This document shows positions 44,594 to 54,186 of a stretch of DNA of 55,414 nucleotides, piece after piece. Made by a program: the position numbers and the translations under genes. The notes beneath the pieces were generated by a model that was given only the letters and a program-made list of their open reading frames with translations, did not search any database and was not told the DNA's origin. The stretch comes from JBASEY01 sp049652745. GTDB taxonomy: Bacteria > CSSED10-310. The DNA is taken from NCBI GenBank assembly GCA_049652745.1, contig JBASEY010000055.1, positions 1-55,414 of the forward strand. The letters run 5' to 3'. Within the stretch, counting starts at the first letter, position 1. Each line of letters opens with the position of its first letter.

Positions 44594-45565
44594 ATGGAAG
44601 ATCTGCCTTTTGAAAAACCTATTCTCGAGTTGGAATCGCAGATAGAAAATCTCCGTCAATTAGACGATCGTGGAGATGGGACATTGAAGGCGAATATCCG
44701 GCAGCTCGAGCGGCGTGTGCAGCAGATAACGAAACGGGTGTATGATCGCTTGAGTACATGGGAGCGGGTGCTGGTATCCCGGCATCCTAAAAGACCTCAT
44801 TCCTTTGATTACATTCGGGCGATTACGACTGATTTCGTTGAAATTCACGGGGATCGACTGTTTCGGGACGACTTGGCTGTCGTCACAGGTCTGGCGCGTT
44901 TCGATGAAAAGCCCGTTGTGGTTATCGGGCAGCAGAAAGGCGCAGACATGCAGGAAAACGTCAAACGGAATTTCGGCATGATGCATCCTGAAGGATATAG
45001 AAAAGCGTTGCGGGCATTTCACTTGGCTGAGAGGTTCAACATGCCGGTTCTTGTCTTTGTCGATACCCCTGGGGCCTATCCGGGTGTTGGAGCTGAAGAA
45101 AGAGGCCAGGCGGAGGCGATAGCCCGCAATATCAGGGAGATGTCATTGCTTCGTACGCCGATCATCGTCAGTGTCATCGGTGAGGGCGGCAGCGGCGGCG
45201 CTCTCGGCGTCGGAGTCGGCGATGTCGTTCTGATCCAGGAATACGCTGTTTATTCCGTCATTTCCCCCGAAGGCTGCGCCGCTATTTTGTGGCGGGATAA
45301 CGCCAAGGCTCCCGAAGCTGCAGAAGCCCTGAAAATTACTGCACCTCAACTCAAGGAACTGAACCTGGTCGACGAAGTCGTCAGGGAACCGGTGGGCGGC
45401 GCACATCGCAATCCTCGACAGGCAATTGGAATACTCAAGCGTGTAATCCGACGCCATTTCAATGAATTGACCAATTTACCGATCGATGCCCTGATGGAAA
45501 ACCGGTTTAAAAAATACAGACCGATCGGATCGTATTCGGAAATAAAACCTGTTGGCCGCCAGTGA
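44594..45565 (+). CDS. accA: Acetyl-CoA carboxylase carboxyltransferase subunit alpha
   Basis: The 323-residue protein matches AccA in length and motifs: LESQIENLR at the start, HPKRPHSFDYI, ITTDFVEIHGDR, VVIGQQKGADMQENVKRNFGMM (split here by small substitutions), FVDTPGAYPGVGAEERGQAEAI, and GEGGSGGALGVGVGD. It forms the carboxyltransferase with AccD, making malonyl-CoA for fatty-acid synthesis. A T-run follows directly, ending the guaA-dnaE-accA block. AGGGAGG precedes the ATG. Confidence 0.95.
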   Translation: MEDLPFEKPILELESQIENLRQLDDRGDGTLKANIRQLERRVQQITKRVYDRLSTWERVLVSRHPKRPHSFDYIRAITTDFVEIHGDRLFRDDLAVVTGLARFDEKPVVVIGQQKGADMQENVKRNFGMMHPEGYRKALRAFHLAERFNMPVLVFVDTPGAYPGVGAEERGQAEAIARNIREMSLLRTPIIVSVIGEGGSGGALGVGVGDVVLIQEYAVYSVISPEGCAAILWRDNAKAPEAAEALKITAPQLKELNLVDEVVREPVGGAHRNPRQAIGILKRVIRRHFNELTNLPIDALMENRFKKYRPIGSYSEIKPVGRQ

Positions 45566-45587
45566 TCGGCTGATCGGTTTTTTTTTT
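45564..45587 (+). terminator. Probable terminator after accA
   Basis: A run of ten T's (45578-45587) follows the GC-rich segment GATCGGCTGATCGG. The best stem is only 4 bp (GATC/GATC), or GCCG/CGGC starting inside the gene end. The T-run is suggestive but the hairpin is weak. Confidence 0.4.
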
Positions 45588-45638
45588 ACAGGAACCTGTC
45601 GACAACTTTGGCTTTAAGTGAAGCCCGCCGGTATTTTT

Positions 45639-47573
45639 ATGGAAAACGAGAGCTTTCAAATCCCTGCTCCTGTTCCAAATGAGGGACAAGAAAAAGTTCT
45701 TGCCCTGGCGAATATGGCGGAATGGAAACTATGCCTCGAGAACAATCGTATTTGGATCGGTGACGATTTTATCGGCAGACTTTTTCCGAATATTGAAGAC
45801 AAAGAGCTGGATATCGACAGATTTCTGAGTCGTGTCGATAAAATGCATCGGGACACTATCACCCGTCGCCTCATGGATAAAGATCTTTCGAGTGAAAAAC
45901 CCTTTGATCTGGAATTCCGCTTCAATCGAGCTGATGGAGAGATTTTTTATTTCAGACTCTTTGGGGCACATCGATGGGATCTATCCGGCAATGTTGTTGA
46001 ACGATATGGATTGATTCAAGACATCACCAGCCGGTGTAAAACAGAACAGACTCTGGAAGAAAAAGAGCGCGAGAAAAACCTGGTAATCGATACGATACCC
46101 GTCGGTCTGGCAATTTGGACTCCGGAGCGCCGATTGATCTGGGCAAACCGACAGATTTTTGAAATGTATGATGTCGAGTATTCGGAAAAAGCATCGAACG
46201 AGTTGTGTTATCGTCTTTTAAAGCCGGGTGATGATATATGCCGCAGTTGTCCTGTTCTTGAGGCTTTGCATCGTAAACAATCCCTATCGCGAGAAATCAA
46301 GCTGACGTCGAAATCCCTGTATGTGTCGGTATTTCCATATCTGGATAAATATGGAGAGTGTATCCGAATTATCACGATGGTTTACGATGTGTCCGATATG
46401 CGAAAACGACAGCAGCATATGCTTGACGAGAAAAAAATGGAGGCGGTCAGGAGTTTGTCTGCCGGCCTTGTTCAGGATTTCAACAACCTTCTTCAGGCGA
46501 TCTATCTATGGGTTGGTTTGTCGAAAGAATCCAGTGACAAATCGTCTCATGTTTACCAGGATAAAATTATTGAGGCCATTCATAGAGGATATGATCTGAC
46601 GAATCAGATGCGTCTTTTCAGCGGTCAGGATAAAAACTTTCATCCCCAAACGGTCGAAGTCGGTGAGTTTTTAAATCATTTTGTCACCAGACTTAGACAA
46701 TCCATCTGTAATACGATAACGGTTACAGTCAGAACGGATGAAAGTCTTCCACCGATACATGCCGATGCGAAATCGCTTGAAAACATGCTGAATATCCTGA
46801 CGACAAATGCAGTAGAAGCGATGGAAAAAGGTGGAAATCTGGATATTTCGGCTGGTGAAATTACCTTGTCGGAGCAGATCGATATCCGTGGCCGGTTATC
46901 TAAAGGCGGCCGTTATGTTCAGATAGCCGTCAAAGATACAGGTGTCGGCATAGATGAAATGGAGCTGAGCCGGATTTTCAACCCTTTTTTCACGACCAAA
47001 TTCGATCATGAGAATCGGGGAATGAGTCTTCCGTTGGTGTATGCCGAGATGCGGCGTCACAAGGGCCATGTCCAAGCCGCCAGCAACAAAGGCAAAGGCA
47101 CGACGATCAGTCTGTATTTTCCTGTATCTAACGAACCGGAGCAAGATACTCCAGATATGTTTTCTACAATCCAAAAAGATGGTCGGGTGCCTCCCGTTAC
47201 GGTACTGCTGGTGGAAGACGATCTGACAGTTCGGACGTTTTCAACTCGATTACTGGAAAAGCAAGGCTTCAAGGTCATCGAAGCGGCTGATGGCGAGACG
47301 GCGATAGAGCTGTTTAGTCAACAATCGGACAGCATTGACCTGGTTCTTTTGGATGTCATCCTGCCGCGTCGTTCCGGACGGGAGGTTTATGAAGTTATCA
47401 AGCGGATGAAGCCGAACGCCCGGGTGATTTTCGCAACCGGCTATTCAGCGGATTATCTTGAAGATATACCTGATGACGCGGTTGTCATACAGAAGCCGTT
47501 TTCGAAAGAAGCTCTTCTGAACGCGATCAAAGGCATGCTGAAAGGGATTTCTGAAAATGATAAACTGGGATAG
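45639..47573 (+). CDS. PAS-PAS hybrid histidine-kinase-like protein with receiver domain; degenerate kinase
   Basis: The ATG at 45639 or the GTG at 45618 may be the start; neither has a good ribosome binding site. The roughly 644-residue protein has two PAS-like domains, a dimerisation/phospho-acceptor helix, an ATPase domain and a receiver. The acceptor helix reads GLVQDFNNLLQ where the family has G-V/L-A-H-D-F-N-N-L-L, so the phosphorylated His is Gln (codon 46473-46475). The G2 box, normally GTGLGL, reads RGMSLPL. The N-box and DTGVGID remain. The receiver is intact (LLVEDD, LVLLDVILPRRSG, IQKPF). It may act as a pseudokinase or be driven by another kinase. The second PAS has CRSCPV. Confidence 0.8.
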   Translation: MENESFQIPAPVPNEGQEKVLALANMAEWKLCLENNRIWIGDDFIGRLFPNIEDKELDIDRFLSRVDKMHRDTITRRLMDKDLSSEKPFDLEFRFNRADGEIFYFRLFGAHRWDLSGNVVERYGLIQDITSRCKTEQTLEEKEREKNLVIDTIPVGLAIWTPERRLIWANRQIFEMYDVEYSEKASNELCYRLLKPGDDICRSCPVLEALHRKQSLSREIKLTSKSLYVSVFPYLDKYGECIRIITMVYDVSDMRKRQQHMLDEKKMEAVRSLSAGLVQDFNNLLQAIYLWVGLSKESSDKSSHVYQDKIIEAIHRGYDLTNQMRLFSGQDKNFHPQTVEVGEFLNHFVTRLRQSICNTITVTVRTDESLPPIHADAKSLENMLNILTTNAVEAMEKGGNLDISAGEITLSEQIDIRGRLSKGGRYVQIAVKDTGVGIDEMELSRIFNPFFTTKFDHENRGMSLPLVYAEMRRHKGHVQAASNKGKGTTISLYFPVSNEPEQDTPDMFSTIQKDGRVPPVTVLLVEDDLTVRTFSTRLLEKQGFKVIEAADGETAIELFSQQSDSIDLVLLDVILPRRSGREVYEVIKRMKPNARVIFATGYSADYLEDIPDDAVVIQKPFSKEALLNAIKGMLKGISENDKLG

Positions 47574-47622
47574 GGGTTGGGCCGGACTTAGTATTTAGAG
47601 TGGATAAATCGGAGATCAAAAG

Positions 47623-48684
47623 ATGAAGATGATACGGAATTATCGGGTATGGACGTCGGTGTTCGGGATGATGATCGGTTTTGGGATGTCTATCGGTCAG
47701 AAGCCGGTTTTGTGCGCAAGTTCGAAGAAGCTTGCCGGTGAGCTGTTATCCGGACCGGTTATCGAATTTGAATCGACGACGATAGATATGGGTCAGGCGG
47801 TGACGGGAAAAAACGTTGTCAAAGAGGTGGTTTTTAGAAATAAAGGTGACAAGAACCTTGTCATCGAACGAATCAACGCGGGGTGAGGTTGTACGGCGGC
47901 GCTGGTTTCCGCCGGCGACATTCCCCCGGGCGGGGAAGGCACAATCGAGGTTACGTTCCGCACTGCCGGCCGCAACGGCAGACAAAACAAAAAAATCACC
48001 GTTACGACGAATGACCCGGTGAACCGATCGATTGCTTTGACGGTTACCCTGGAAATCGTTCCGCCGTTTACATTCAGGCCCCAACGCCTGAATTTCGATC
48101 GAAAACTATTTAAAGATATGACTCCTTTGACATTGACGGGTTCAGGAGACCAGTTGGCCACTATCAAAATTTTGTCTTCAAACATCTATGATCCTGAACA
48201 TGCCGATTATTACAGTATCAGCTTTGAAGAAAAGGGCGTCGGCGATGACCGGCTTCTTTTGTTCACGGTCGCTCCCAATGAACAGATTCCGATCGGGCGT
48301 TTCAACGATACGCTTATCATCTATACGGATCACCCGGATTACGAGACTGTGCGGATTCCTATTTCAGGGGAAATACTGGGTCCGATCGATATTCTCCCAC
48401 CGACTTTATCGCTAAAATCGCCCGACAAAGAGTCGCCTTATCTCGGTTCCGTTCGCCTGATATCGACTGAAGGTAAACCACTGTCGGTATTATCGACAAA
48501 ATGCAGTGATCCGAGGATAAAAATCACCGTGTCGGAAACCGAAGAAGGCGATATTTTAATCGAAGGGCATTTGCTGGAGGAGGTCATTGAAAAACGGTTC
48601 AAGGCAGAGTTGGAAATTCAGACGAATCTGCCGGAGAAACCGATTGTGACCGTGCCTGTCTATGTTCAGAAAAGAAAAAGATAA
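47623..48684 (+). CDS. DUF1573 secreted protein, putative selenoprotein (in-frame TGA at 47884-47886)
   Basis: Reading through one TGA gives a 353-residue protein. It begins with a signal-type hydrophobic segment (cleavage perhaps near VLCAS). The DUF1573 domain follows: VIEFESTTIDMGQAVTGKN, then NLVIERINAG, then TGA as codon 88, then GCTAALVSAGDIPPGG and ITVTTNDP. The family motif S-C-G-C-T becomes G-U-G-C-T. A second Ig-like region (ISGEILGPIDILPP) completes it. The two halves are in one frame, with a good GGAG site only before the first. The nearest ATG in the second half (48019) would leave out the motif end. It is a paralogue of 15289-16383 and lies just before the sigma-54 activator. 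Confidence 0.82.
47884..47914 (+). promoter_or_regulatory. Putative bacterial SECIS element (copy 2)
   Basis: CGGCGG (47894-47899) pairs with CCGCCG (47909-47914) around the 9-nt loop CGCTGGTTT. The loop holds GGT, as in the E. coli fdhF SECIS loop. TGT/ACA below may extend the helix. Stem sequence and distance from the TGA equal those of copy 1. Confidence 0.58.
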
Positions 48685-48785
48685 GCTGGTCTATAGCTGA
48701 ATATACTGAATGATACATGAGTTATCGGCATTTTGCCGATAGAATGATGGGCGCGGAAAAGAAATCGCATGGTGGAGAATTCCCG

Positions 48786-50138
48786 ATGGCTCAAGCAAAA
48801 AAATCGCCGAAAAAAGTGATCATAACCCCGTGTGAAGCCATTCTGGAAAGCATTTCGGAAGGGGTTTTTACGGTCGATGCCGATTGGCGTATCACATCGT
48901 TCAACCGAGCGGCGGAAGTCATCACCGGCGTATCCCGTTCAGAAGCGATCGGGCGTTTGTGTTCAGAGGTTTTTCGGTCAAGTCTATGCGGTAGTAATTG
49001 TCCTTTGAGTAAAACGTTGAAAACCGGTAAACCTGTGATCGGGAAATCCGCTTGGATCATCGATGCAGATGGTGACAGGATACCGATCAGTTTATCGACG
49101 GCGGTGTTGAGAGACGCTTCGGGCAACGCGATCGGCGGCGCTGAAACATTTCGGGATCTTTCGGAACTCGAAGCACTGAGAATAGAGCTCGGGGAAAAAT
49201 TTCGTGTCGGAGATATGGCCAGCCGAAGCCCATTGATGCAGCGTATTTTTGAGGCGTTACCGGCGATAGCGGCAAGTCCCAGCACGGTTTTGATTTTGGG
49301 TGAAACGGGAACGGGCAAAGAATTGCTTGCCAGAACGATCCATTCAATCAGCTCCAGGAATGCCGGCCCGTTTATCGCCGTCAACTGCGGTGCTCTGCCG
49401 GATACGCTTTTGGAGTCTGAACTGTTCGGCTATAAAGCCGGAGCGTTTACCGGGGCGACGCACGATAAACCCGGTCGATTCGCTCTTGCACGCGGCGGAA
49501 CCATTTTCCTGGATGAAATCGGCGATATCAGCCAGTCTTTGCAGGTAAGTCTGCTTAGGGTGCTTCAAGAACGCACTTTTGAACCGTTAGGGAGTATCCG
49601 CACCGAAAAAACCGATGCTCGGATCATCGCCGCAACAAACCAAGACCTGGCTGAACGGGTGCGGGCGAATCTTTTCAGAGAAGATCTCTATTATCGCATC
49701 AATGTCGTTCGAATCGAATTACCGCCGCTTCGGCGTCGAAAAGAAGATATTCCTCTATTGGCCGGTCAGATGATTGCGCATTTCAATCGGATTCAGCAAA
49801 AATCCGTCCAAGGTCTGACGACGGATGCGCTGGCGCTGATGATGGCGTACGATTGGCCTGGAAACATACGGGAACTGGAAAATATCATCGAACGAGCTTT
49901 TATTTTATGTCGAGAGGGTTTGATCGATATCAAACATCTGCCGACTGAACTGACGACCGGTGGCGCATCGAATGTCGAAATCGAAAATGTTCGGAAAGCT
50001 CATGAGTTGTTGGATATTCAGATTATCCAGGCGGCTTTGGATCAGCATCGAGGTAACAAAGCCGCCGCGGCCAAAGAACTGGGGATTCACAAGACAACGC
50101 TGTATCGCAAAATGAAAAAGCTCGGGATGGATCTGTAG
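48786..50138 (+). CDS. PAS-AAA+ sigma-54-dependent transcriptional activator (Fis-type HTH)
   Basis: The ATG at 48786 has GGAG 8 nt upstream, preferred over 48717. The 450-residue protein has a PAS domain (about 15-130) with Cys68 and Cys72 in LCGSNCPLSKTL. The AAA+ domain has Walker A GETGTGKE (172-179), the sigma-54 contact loop GAFTGA (219-224), Walker B TIFLDEIGD and the arginine-finger region. A Fis-type helix-turn-helix ends the protein (NKAAAAKELGIHKTTLYRKMKKL). It is the only such activator in the window, and thus a candidate for the promoter at 28013-28028. PAS cysteines suggest redox or Fe-S sensing. Confidence 0.9.
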   Translation: MAQAKKSPKKVIITPCEAILESISEGVFTVDADWRITSFNRAAEVITGVSRSEAIGRLCSEVFRSSLCGSNCPLSKTLKTGKPVIGKSAWIIDADGDRIPISLSTAVLRDASGNAIGGAETFRDLSELEALRIELGEKFRVGDMASRSPLMQRIFEALPAIAASPSTVLILGETGTGKELLARTIHSISSRNAGPFIAVNCGALPDTLLESELFGYKAGAFTGATHDKPGRFALARGGTIFLDEIGDISQSLQVSLLRVLQERTFEPLGSIRTEKTDARIIAATNQDLAERVRANLFREDLYYRINVVRIELPPLRRRKEDIPLLAGQMIAHFNRIQQKSVQGLTTDALALMMAYDWPGNIRELENIIERAFILCREGLIDIKHLPTELTTGGASNVEIENVRKAHELLDIQIIQAALDQHRGNKAAAAKELGIHKTTLYRKMKKLGMDL

Positions 50139-50203
50139 TTTGAGCGGCTGTGGCCCTCATTTTCAACAAAACGGGCTCCTTGGAAGCCTTTGCACATTCC
50201 AAT

Positions 50204-50230
50204 CCCCCTTCTCCAGCAATTGAGAAAGGG
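50204..50230. repeat. Dispersed hairpin repeat related to 20881-20910
   Basis: CCCCCTTCTC, an 8-nt loop and GAGAAAGGG form an imperfect version of the 20881-20910 hairpin. It lies between convergent genes (50139-50358) and may serve as a transcript end. The T-runs are poor. Confidence 0.5.
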
Positions 50231-50358
50231 CCGGGGGATGGGATGAAATCTCTCCAGGTGGTGTCTTACAGGACCCAAAGAAGGAGCAGAGGGGATGTGG
50301 GGATGCTGATGGGTTATAGATGTGTTTAAAAACAATCTGCGGAAATTGAGTTTCTAAC

Positions 50359-53300
50359 CTAAAACCCAAAGGATACCGATTTCAAATCCGTTAAAAGATC
50401 TGCTGATTCCGGATCGATCAACACGCCGTAAAAAAGTATCCCGGTAGCGGAAACATCGGTTGTCGGCCAGATAAAATCCAGGATTGTCTGGTGTGTGGTG
50501 CTAAAAGGCTCCAGGCTAATCGGTTGGCGATCCACTCCAGGCGGAAACTCGACCCAGGAGGGCCAGAACCAATACATGTCTCCCACCGCTAAAGCGATAT
50601 ACTGATCTGCATCCAATACGTTTCGATATGGATTGAGCAACCTTGTCGACAGTACGAAAGGATCTCCAGGGTAAAATATTTCACTCGACAGGTTAAGATC
50701 GAATTCGACACTGTCGGGTCGATCGGCCATCCAGGGGAGCATCCGTTCCAAAAAGCGCTCCATTTCACCTGTTGTGCGGATACCCTCAAGCGCAAACGGC
50801 AGGCACACAGAACGCATGCCTGCATCCCGAGTGACGACAGCGCCGGCCGCCTCCGGTAATTCTTTGAACCGCATGAAGGTTTCACCATTGGCGACGGTCT
50901 TGATTGTATCCGGCGTGAACGCCATAGAAGCGTTTTTCCGTTTCAAACGGAATCCCAATCCCTCTGTGACGGGATTTTCAGGTATACCTTCGACAAAATA
51001 AGCGCCTGTATTGCCATTGACCACTTCCACACCGAAATAGTCTCGCAGCCATTCATAACCTCCCAAGCGGGAGACGTTGCGGACCATATCCCATCCGGAC
51101 ACCATCAGAGCTCCGCCGCTGTCCAAGTGTTTCGCCATCATGTCCCGCATCGATTTATCAGGACTGTTCGTCCATCCAAACAACCAGATGATGATGCCGT
51201 TATGAAACATGTCGAGTAATTGTGGGTCCGGTATTCCACGATAGCGAGCTTCCCACGGAAAATGGTCTATACCCAGATTGGTCAGGGATGTTGAAACAGT
51301 TTCGCTTGCTTCGGGATCGGTGGAGGTGTCGATCAGCAGGACAGACGCCGATTGAATGGGTATTGTCGAAAATGCCGAGGCTTCTTTGATTTGAAATCGG
51401 TTGCCTCGCCCATCCAGGGACACAAGGTCGACGATGTAATTGCTCGGGACGGCTCCGGTGTCGATATAAGCTCCAAAGATACCGTCATTGGGGGCTCCAT
51501 CGCCGTTGTTTCCGTCGTCTAACAACCGAACGGTCCGCTGGCCACCGGTGTGAGAATCCGTTATGACCGCATCGATACTTTCGATACCGGACACATCATG
51601 AGCATTTGTGAGAATATGGATCGTTTCATTCGGAAGTGAAGAGCGTGGTTCGATGCTGTAATCCCACATGCGCGGTCCTTTTTTGTCACGAACCGTGACC
51701 ACAAATGGTATATCCCATTTGTGTCCGCCATCACATTTGATTTCAGCCAGGATCGGAATATCCGTTTCGTGCGGGCAATTTTCACTGATGACCAGTTCGA
51801 TTGTTCCCCAGCCGGTTTCCCGGCAGTAATCCGGCGGCAGGTCACCGAGTTCGCCGTCGTAGTTGGTTTGACATTTATCCAAAAACGGTGAATTGGATTG
51901 AACCGTTATGATCATGTTTTCCGCTGTCTTGCAGCCGATATTATGAATGAACAAGGACGGCATGATGTGGTCGCCTGGATCGGGGTTGCCGTTTTTATAG
52001 CTGTCATAAATGATGTCCCAGTCGTCGAGGACGAGAAGGGGCGCGTTTCCGATAAAAATATCGATTGGCGAATTCCCTATTTTAACGCCATCTGAATAAA
52101 GATTCAGGCGCAGTTGTACGTGTTTGTTTGTTTCGGTGTTTGGCGCAATTGCCACCTTGAACGCGGATTCCGGGGCCAACTTTTGAAAACGACCGAAGTC
52201 TCCATAAAACACGTCGGCGTCAAGGATTGTCACATCAGGATCATTAGATTCCAATACTGCGGTGACCAGTGGCGTCGCAGCGCCGGTATTCAGCAGAACG
52301 GGCGTCAATAAGACCGTGCATCCGGGTTCGATACACTGTCCGGGTAAACCGCCTTCGACCTCTTGAAGCACTTGAACAGGTTGAAGGGCTATCTCCTGTT
52401 TGAAACCACCAAGACTGACGACCGGATCGCCGAACTGAGCGTATTGCGCGATCGTATAGTAATCCCAATAGCTGTTCATGCCGACATGCTGCAGGTATCC
52501 CAGCTTCATGGCCGCAAGCATCATGGCGGGCGTCTGCATACCCTTGTCGAAACTCTTGAAATAGTGGTATTCCAAGGCTCCCGACATCGCTCGGTAATCT
52601 GCGTGTGAATAGCCTGATGCCAACGCAACACGGGTCGCTCCGACAAAACCGATGGCGCCGCCCTGGTCGTTCAAAATGAAATGTTCGGGCATGGATTCAC
52701 CTGAAGAACCGTATGGCCAGCCGGGTAATTCGTTGTCGAACGCCGCAGTCGAACACGCGAAACCAAACATCACAGGCTGTTTATAATCGTTCCGGAGCTG
52801 GTCGGCATGGCTATGCCCGAAACAAGAACTGATCAGCCAAAAACAATCAGGTGCACCATGACAATGAAATGCCATAAATCCAGCTCCATCGTTCGTCTTT
52901 CCTACGACATCAGCCGGCTCGGCAGGCGCGTCATGCGGATAGGTATCCGTTTCGTACAGTCGGACGATGTCACGATCGGCAAAGATCGTCTCCGCCAAAA
53001 ATTCAGCCATACATTCGCCTTCCGGGATACCGGACGTTTCACCATGATCCCGCTCATTGAAGGTATCGACCGCAGCAAAAATCACGTGATTGAACCAGTC
53101 GTCCTGTGGTTGAGATGAGGTTTCATAACGTATAATTTTATCCACGGCGGCTTTCATCTCTTCAGGCGTCGAAGCCGGGATGCGCGCTGTAAACACATCA
53201 GGGACAATGTCCATGGCTGACAGATCATCGATATAATCTCCGAAATTGCCGTCTTCGTTTGCGTCCCAATCATGGTAGTCGCCGTAGCCGTCGAACAGGT

Positions 53301-54186
53301 CGGAAAAATAATCCTCCATCGGCAGCAGTCCTTGGCCCAAAGGATCATGCGTCAACGCACATCGACGCACTGGGAGCACATCGGCGTCGCCGGCCAGTAA
53401 CACAAAAGCCGTGTCGTTTTGTTCCACTTTCAAGCGAATGAACAGGCGAAGTTTTTCTGCATCGTCTTTCCCGGTCATCGAGTCGAATATCGATTCGATG
53501 GTATAAAGCGAACAGCTCAAGCCGGCGGCGGTTTTGTGAGCCAGATAGGGCTGCAAAACAGCCTCGAAAATTTCAGGCGCGATGACGATCAGGGTTTCTT
53601 GCTCGTCTTGTTTTCGCGGTAAAGACATGGTTTCGGGCGATGCGTCTTCGGTTCGGATTGTCACGGTAATATTTTCTCGGAACAACAGATGGGATGCATT
53701 TTGGTATTGGACGGGAAAGACTCTGATGACCAGCCATGTTTTATGAGTCAGGGTCAGCGGATCGAGGCCGCCAAACACCCGCCATTCGATCGGTTTTTGG
53801 GGAAATGGCCTGTCGAAATCGAAGGCTTCGTAATGAATATTTCGATCCGGCTGTGACAAGATCCGCAAACCTTTTGTGAAAGGCAGCGGCTCAGCCAGCG
53901 GAATGATCCGCGGTGTGTCGGAAGTCTCGGTGACATCGACAATACGCGAACCCGGCGGCAATTCATCCAGCAGCAAACGATAAGGAATTGCCGGCCAGTT
54001 GTTTACCAGCAGGGTTTGGGGAGCGTTCTGAACGCTCAACGGAAAATCAGTGCCGTCTTCCGCTATAACCGGCAAGTCGAAGCGGAGAGGAACGGTGTAT
54101 TCTGCAGCCAGGGCGCCGGAAAGGGCCGGGAAGCAGGTCAAGGATAAAATAATTAATATGGTGCGTTTCGTTTTCATGCCGGTCAT
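50359..54186 (-). CDS. Second gingipain-like (C25) cysteine protease, with GATase-like domain and novel C-terminal module
   Basis: The 1275-residue secreted protein has a signal peptide and a C25 propeptide-like region. The catalytic domain contains FHCHGAPDCFW with His443 and FGFACSTAAFDN with Cys478, 35 residues apart. Beta-sandwich segments follow (around 600-900). From about 985 to 1150 a glutamine-amidotransferase/ThuA-like region appears (SVLLIDTSTDPEASET, IIIWLFGWTNSPDKS, GGALMVSGWDMVRNV). The last 120 residues (SSEIFYPGDPF through WPSWVEFPPGVD to SVSFGF) match the C-terminus of the metzincin at 4147-8598. There is no dockerin. It is probably a surface or extracellular protease. Confidence 0.85.
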   Translation of the reverse strand: MTGMKTKRTILIILSLTCFPALSGALAAEYTVPLRFDLPVIAEDGTDFPLSVQNAPQTLLVNNWPAIPYRLLLDELPPGSRIVDVTETSDTPRIIPLAEPLPFTKGLRILSQPDRNIHYEAFDFDRPFPQKPIEWRVFGGLDPLTLTHKTWLVIRVFPVQYQNASHLLFRENITVTIRTEDASPETMSLPRKQDEQETLIVIAPEIFEAVLQPYLAHKTAAGLSCSLYTIESIFDSMTGKDDAEKLRLFIRLKVEQNDTAFVLLAGDADVLPVRRCALTHDPLGQGLLPMEDYFSDLFDGYGDYHDWDANEDGNFGDYIDDLSAMDIVPDVFTARIPASTPEEMKAAVDKIIRYETSSQPQDDWFNHVIFAAVDTFNERDHGETSGIPEGECMAEFLAETIFADRDIVRLYETDTYPHDAPAEPADVVGKTNDGAGFMAFHCHGAPDCFWLISSCFGHSHADQLRNDYKQPVMFGFACSTAAFDNELPGWPYGSSGESMPEHFILNDQGGAIGFVGATRVALASGYSHADYRAMSGALEYHYFKSFDKGMQTPAMMLAAMKLGYLQHVGMNSYWDYYTIAQYAQFGDPVVSLGGFKQEIALQPVQVLQEVEGGLPGQCIEPGCTVLLTPVLLNTGAATPLVTAVLESNDPDVTILDADVFYGDFGRFQKLAPESAFKVAIAPNTETNKHVQLRLNLYSDGVKIGNSPIDIFIGNAPLLVLDDWDIIYDSYKNGNPDPGDHIMPSLFIHNIGCKTAENMIITVQSNSPFLDKCQTNYDGELGDLPPDYCRETGWGTIELVISENCPHETDIPILAEIKCDGGHKWDIPFVVTVRDKKGPRMWDYSIEPRSSLPNETIHILTNAHDVSGIESIDAVITDSHTGGQRTVRLLDDGNNGDGAPNDGIFGAYIDTGAVPSNYIVDLVSLDGRGNRFQIKEASAFSTIPIQSASVLLIDTSTDPEASETVSTSLTNLGIDHFPWEARYRGIPDPQLLDMFHNGIIIWLFGWTNSPDKSMRDMMAKHLDSGGALMVSGWDMVRNVSRLGGYEWLRDYFGVEVVNGNTGAYFVEGIPENPVTEGLGFRLKRKNASMAFTPDTIKTVANGETFMRFKELPEAAGAVVTRDAGMRSVCLPFALEGIRTTGEMERFLERMLPWMADRPDSVEFDLNLSSEIFYPGDPFVLSTRLLNPYRNVLDADQYIALAVGDMYWFWPSWVEFPPGVDRQPISLEPFSTTHQTILDFIWPTTDVSATGILFYGVLIDPESADLLTDLKSVSFGF

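Noticed and set aside
15289..48684. UGA read as Trp or Gly throughout (alternative genetic code)
   Set aside because: TGA ends many complete genes in the window (for example at 3601, 8596 and 45563) and TGG is used freely for Trp. Only the two DUF1573 genes keep long, family-like frames past a TGA, and the residue expected there is Cys.
48791..49384. 197-residue minus-strand frame inside the sigma-54 activator
   Set aside because: Opposite a highly conserved PAS-AAA+ region; no independent evidence.
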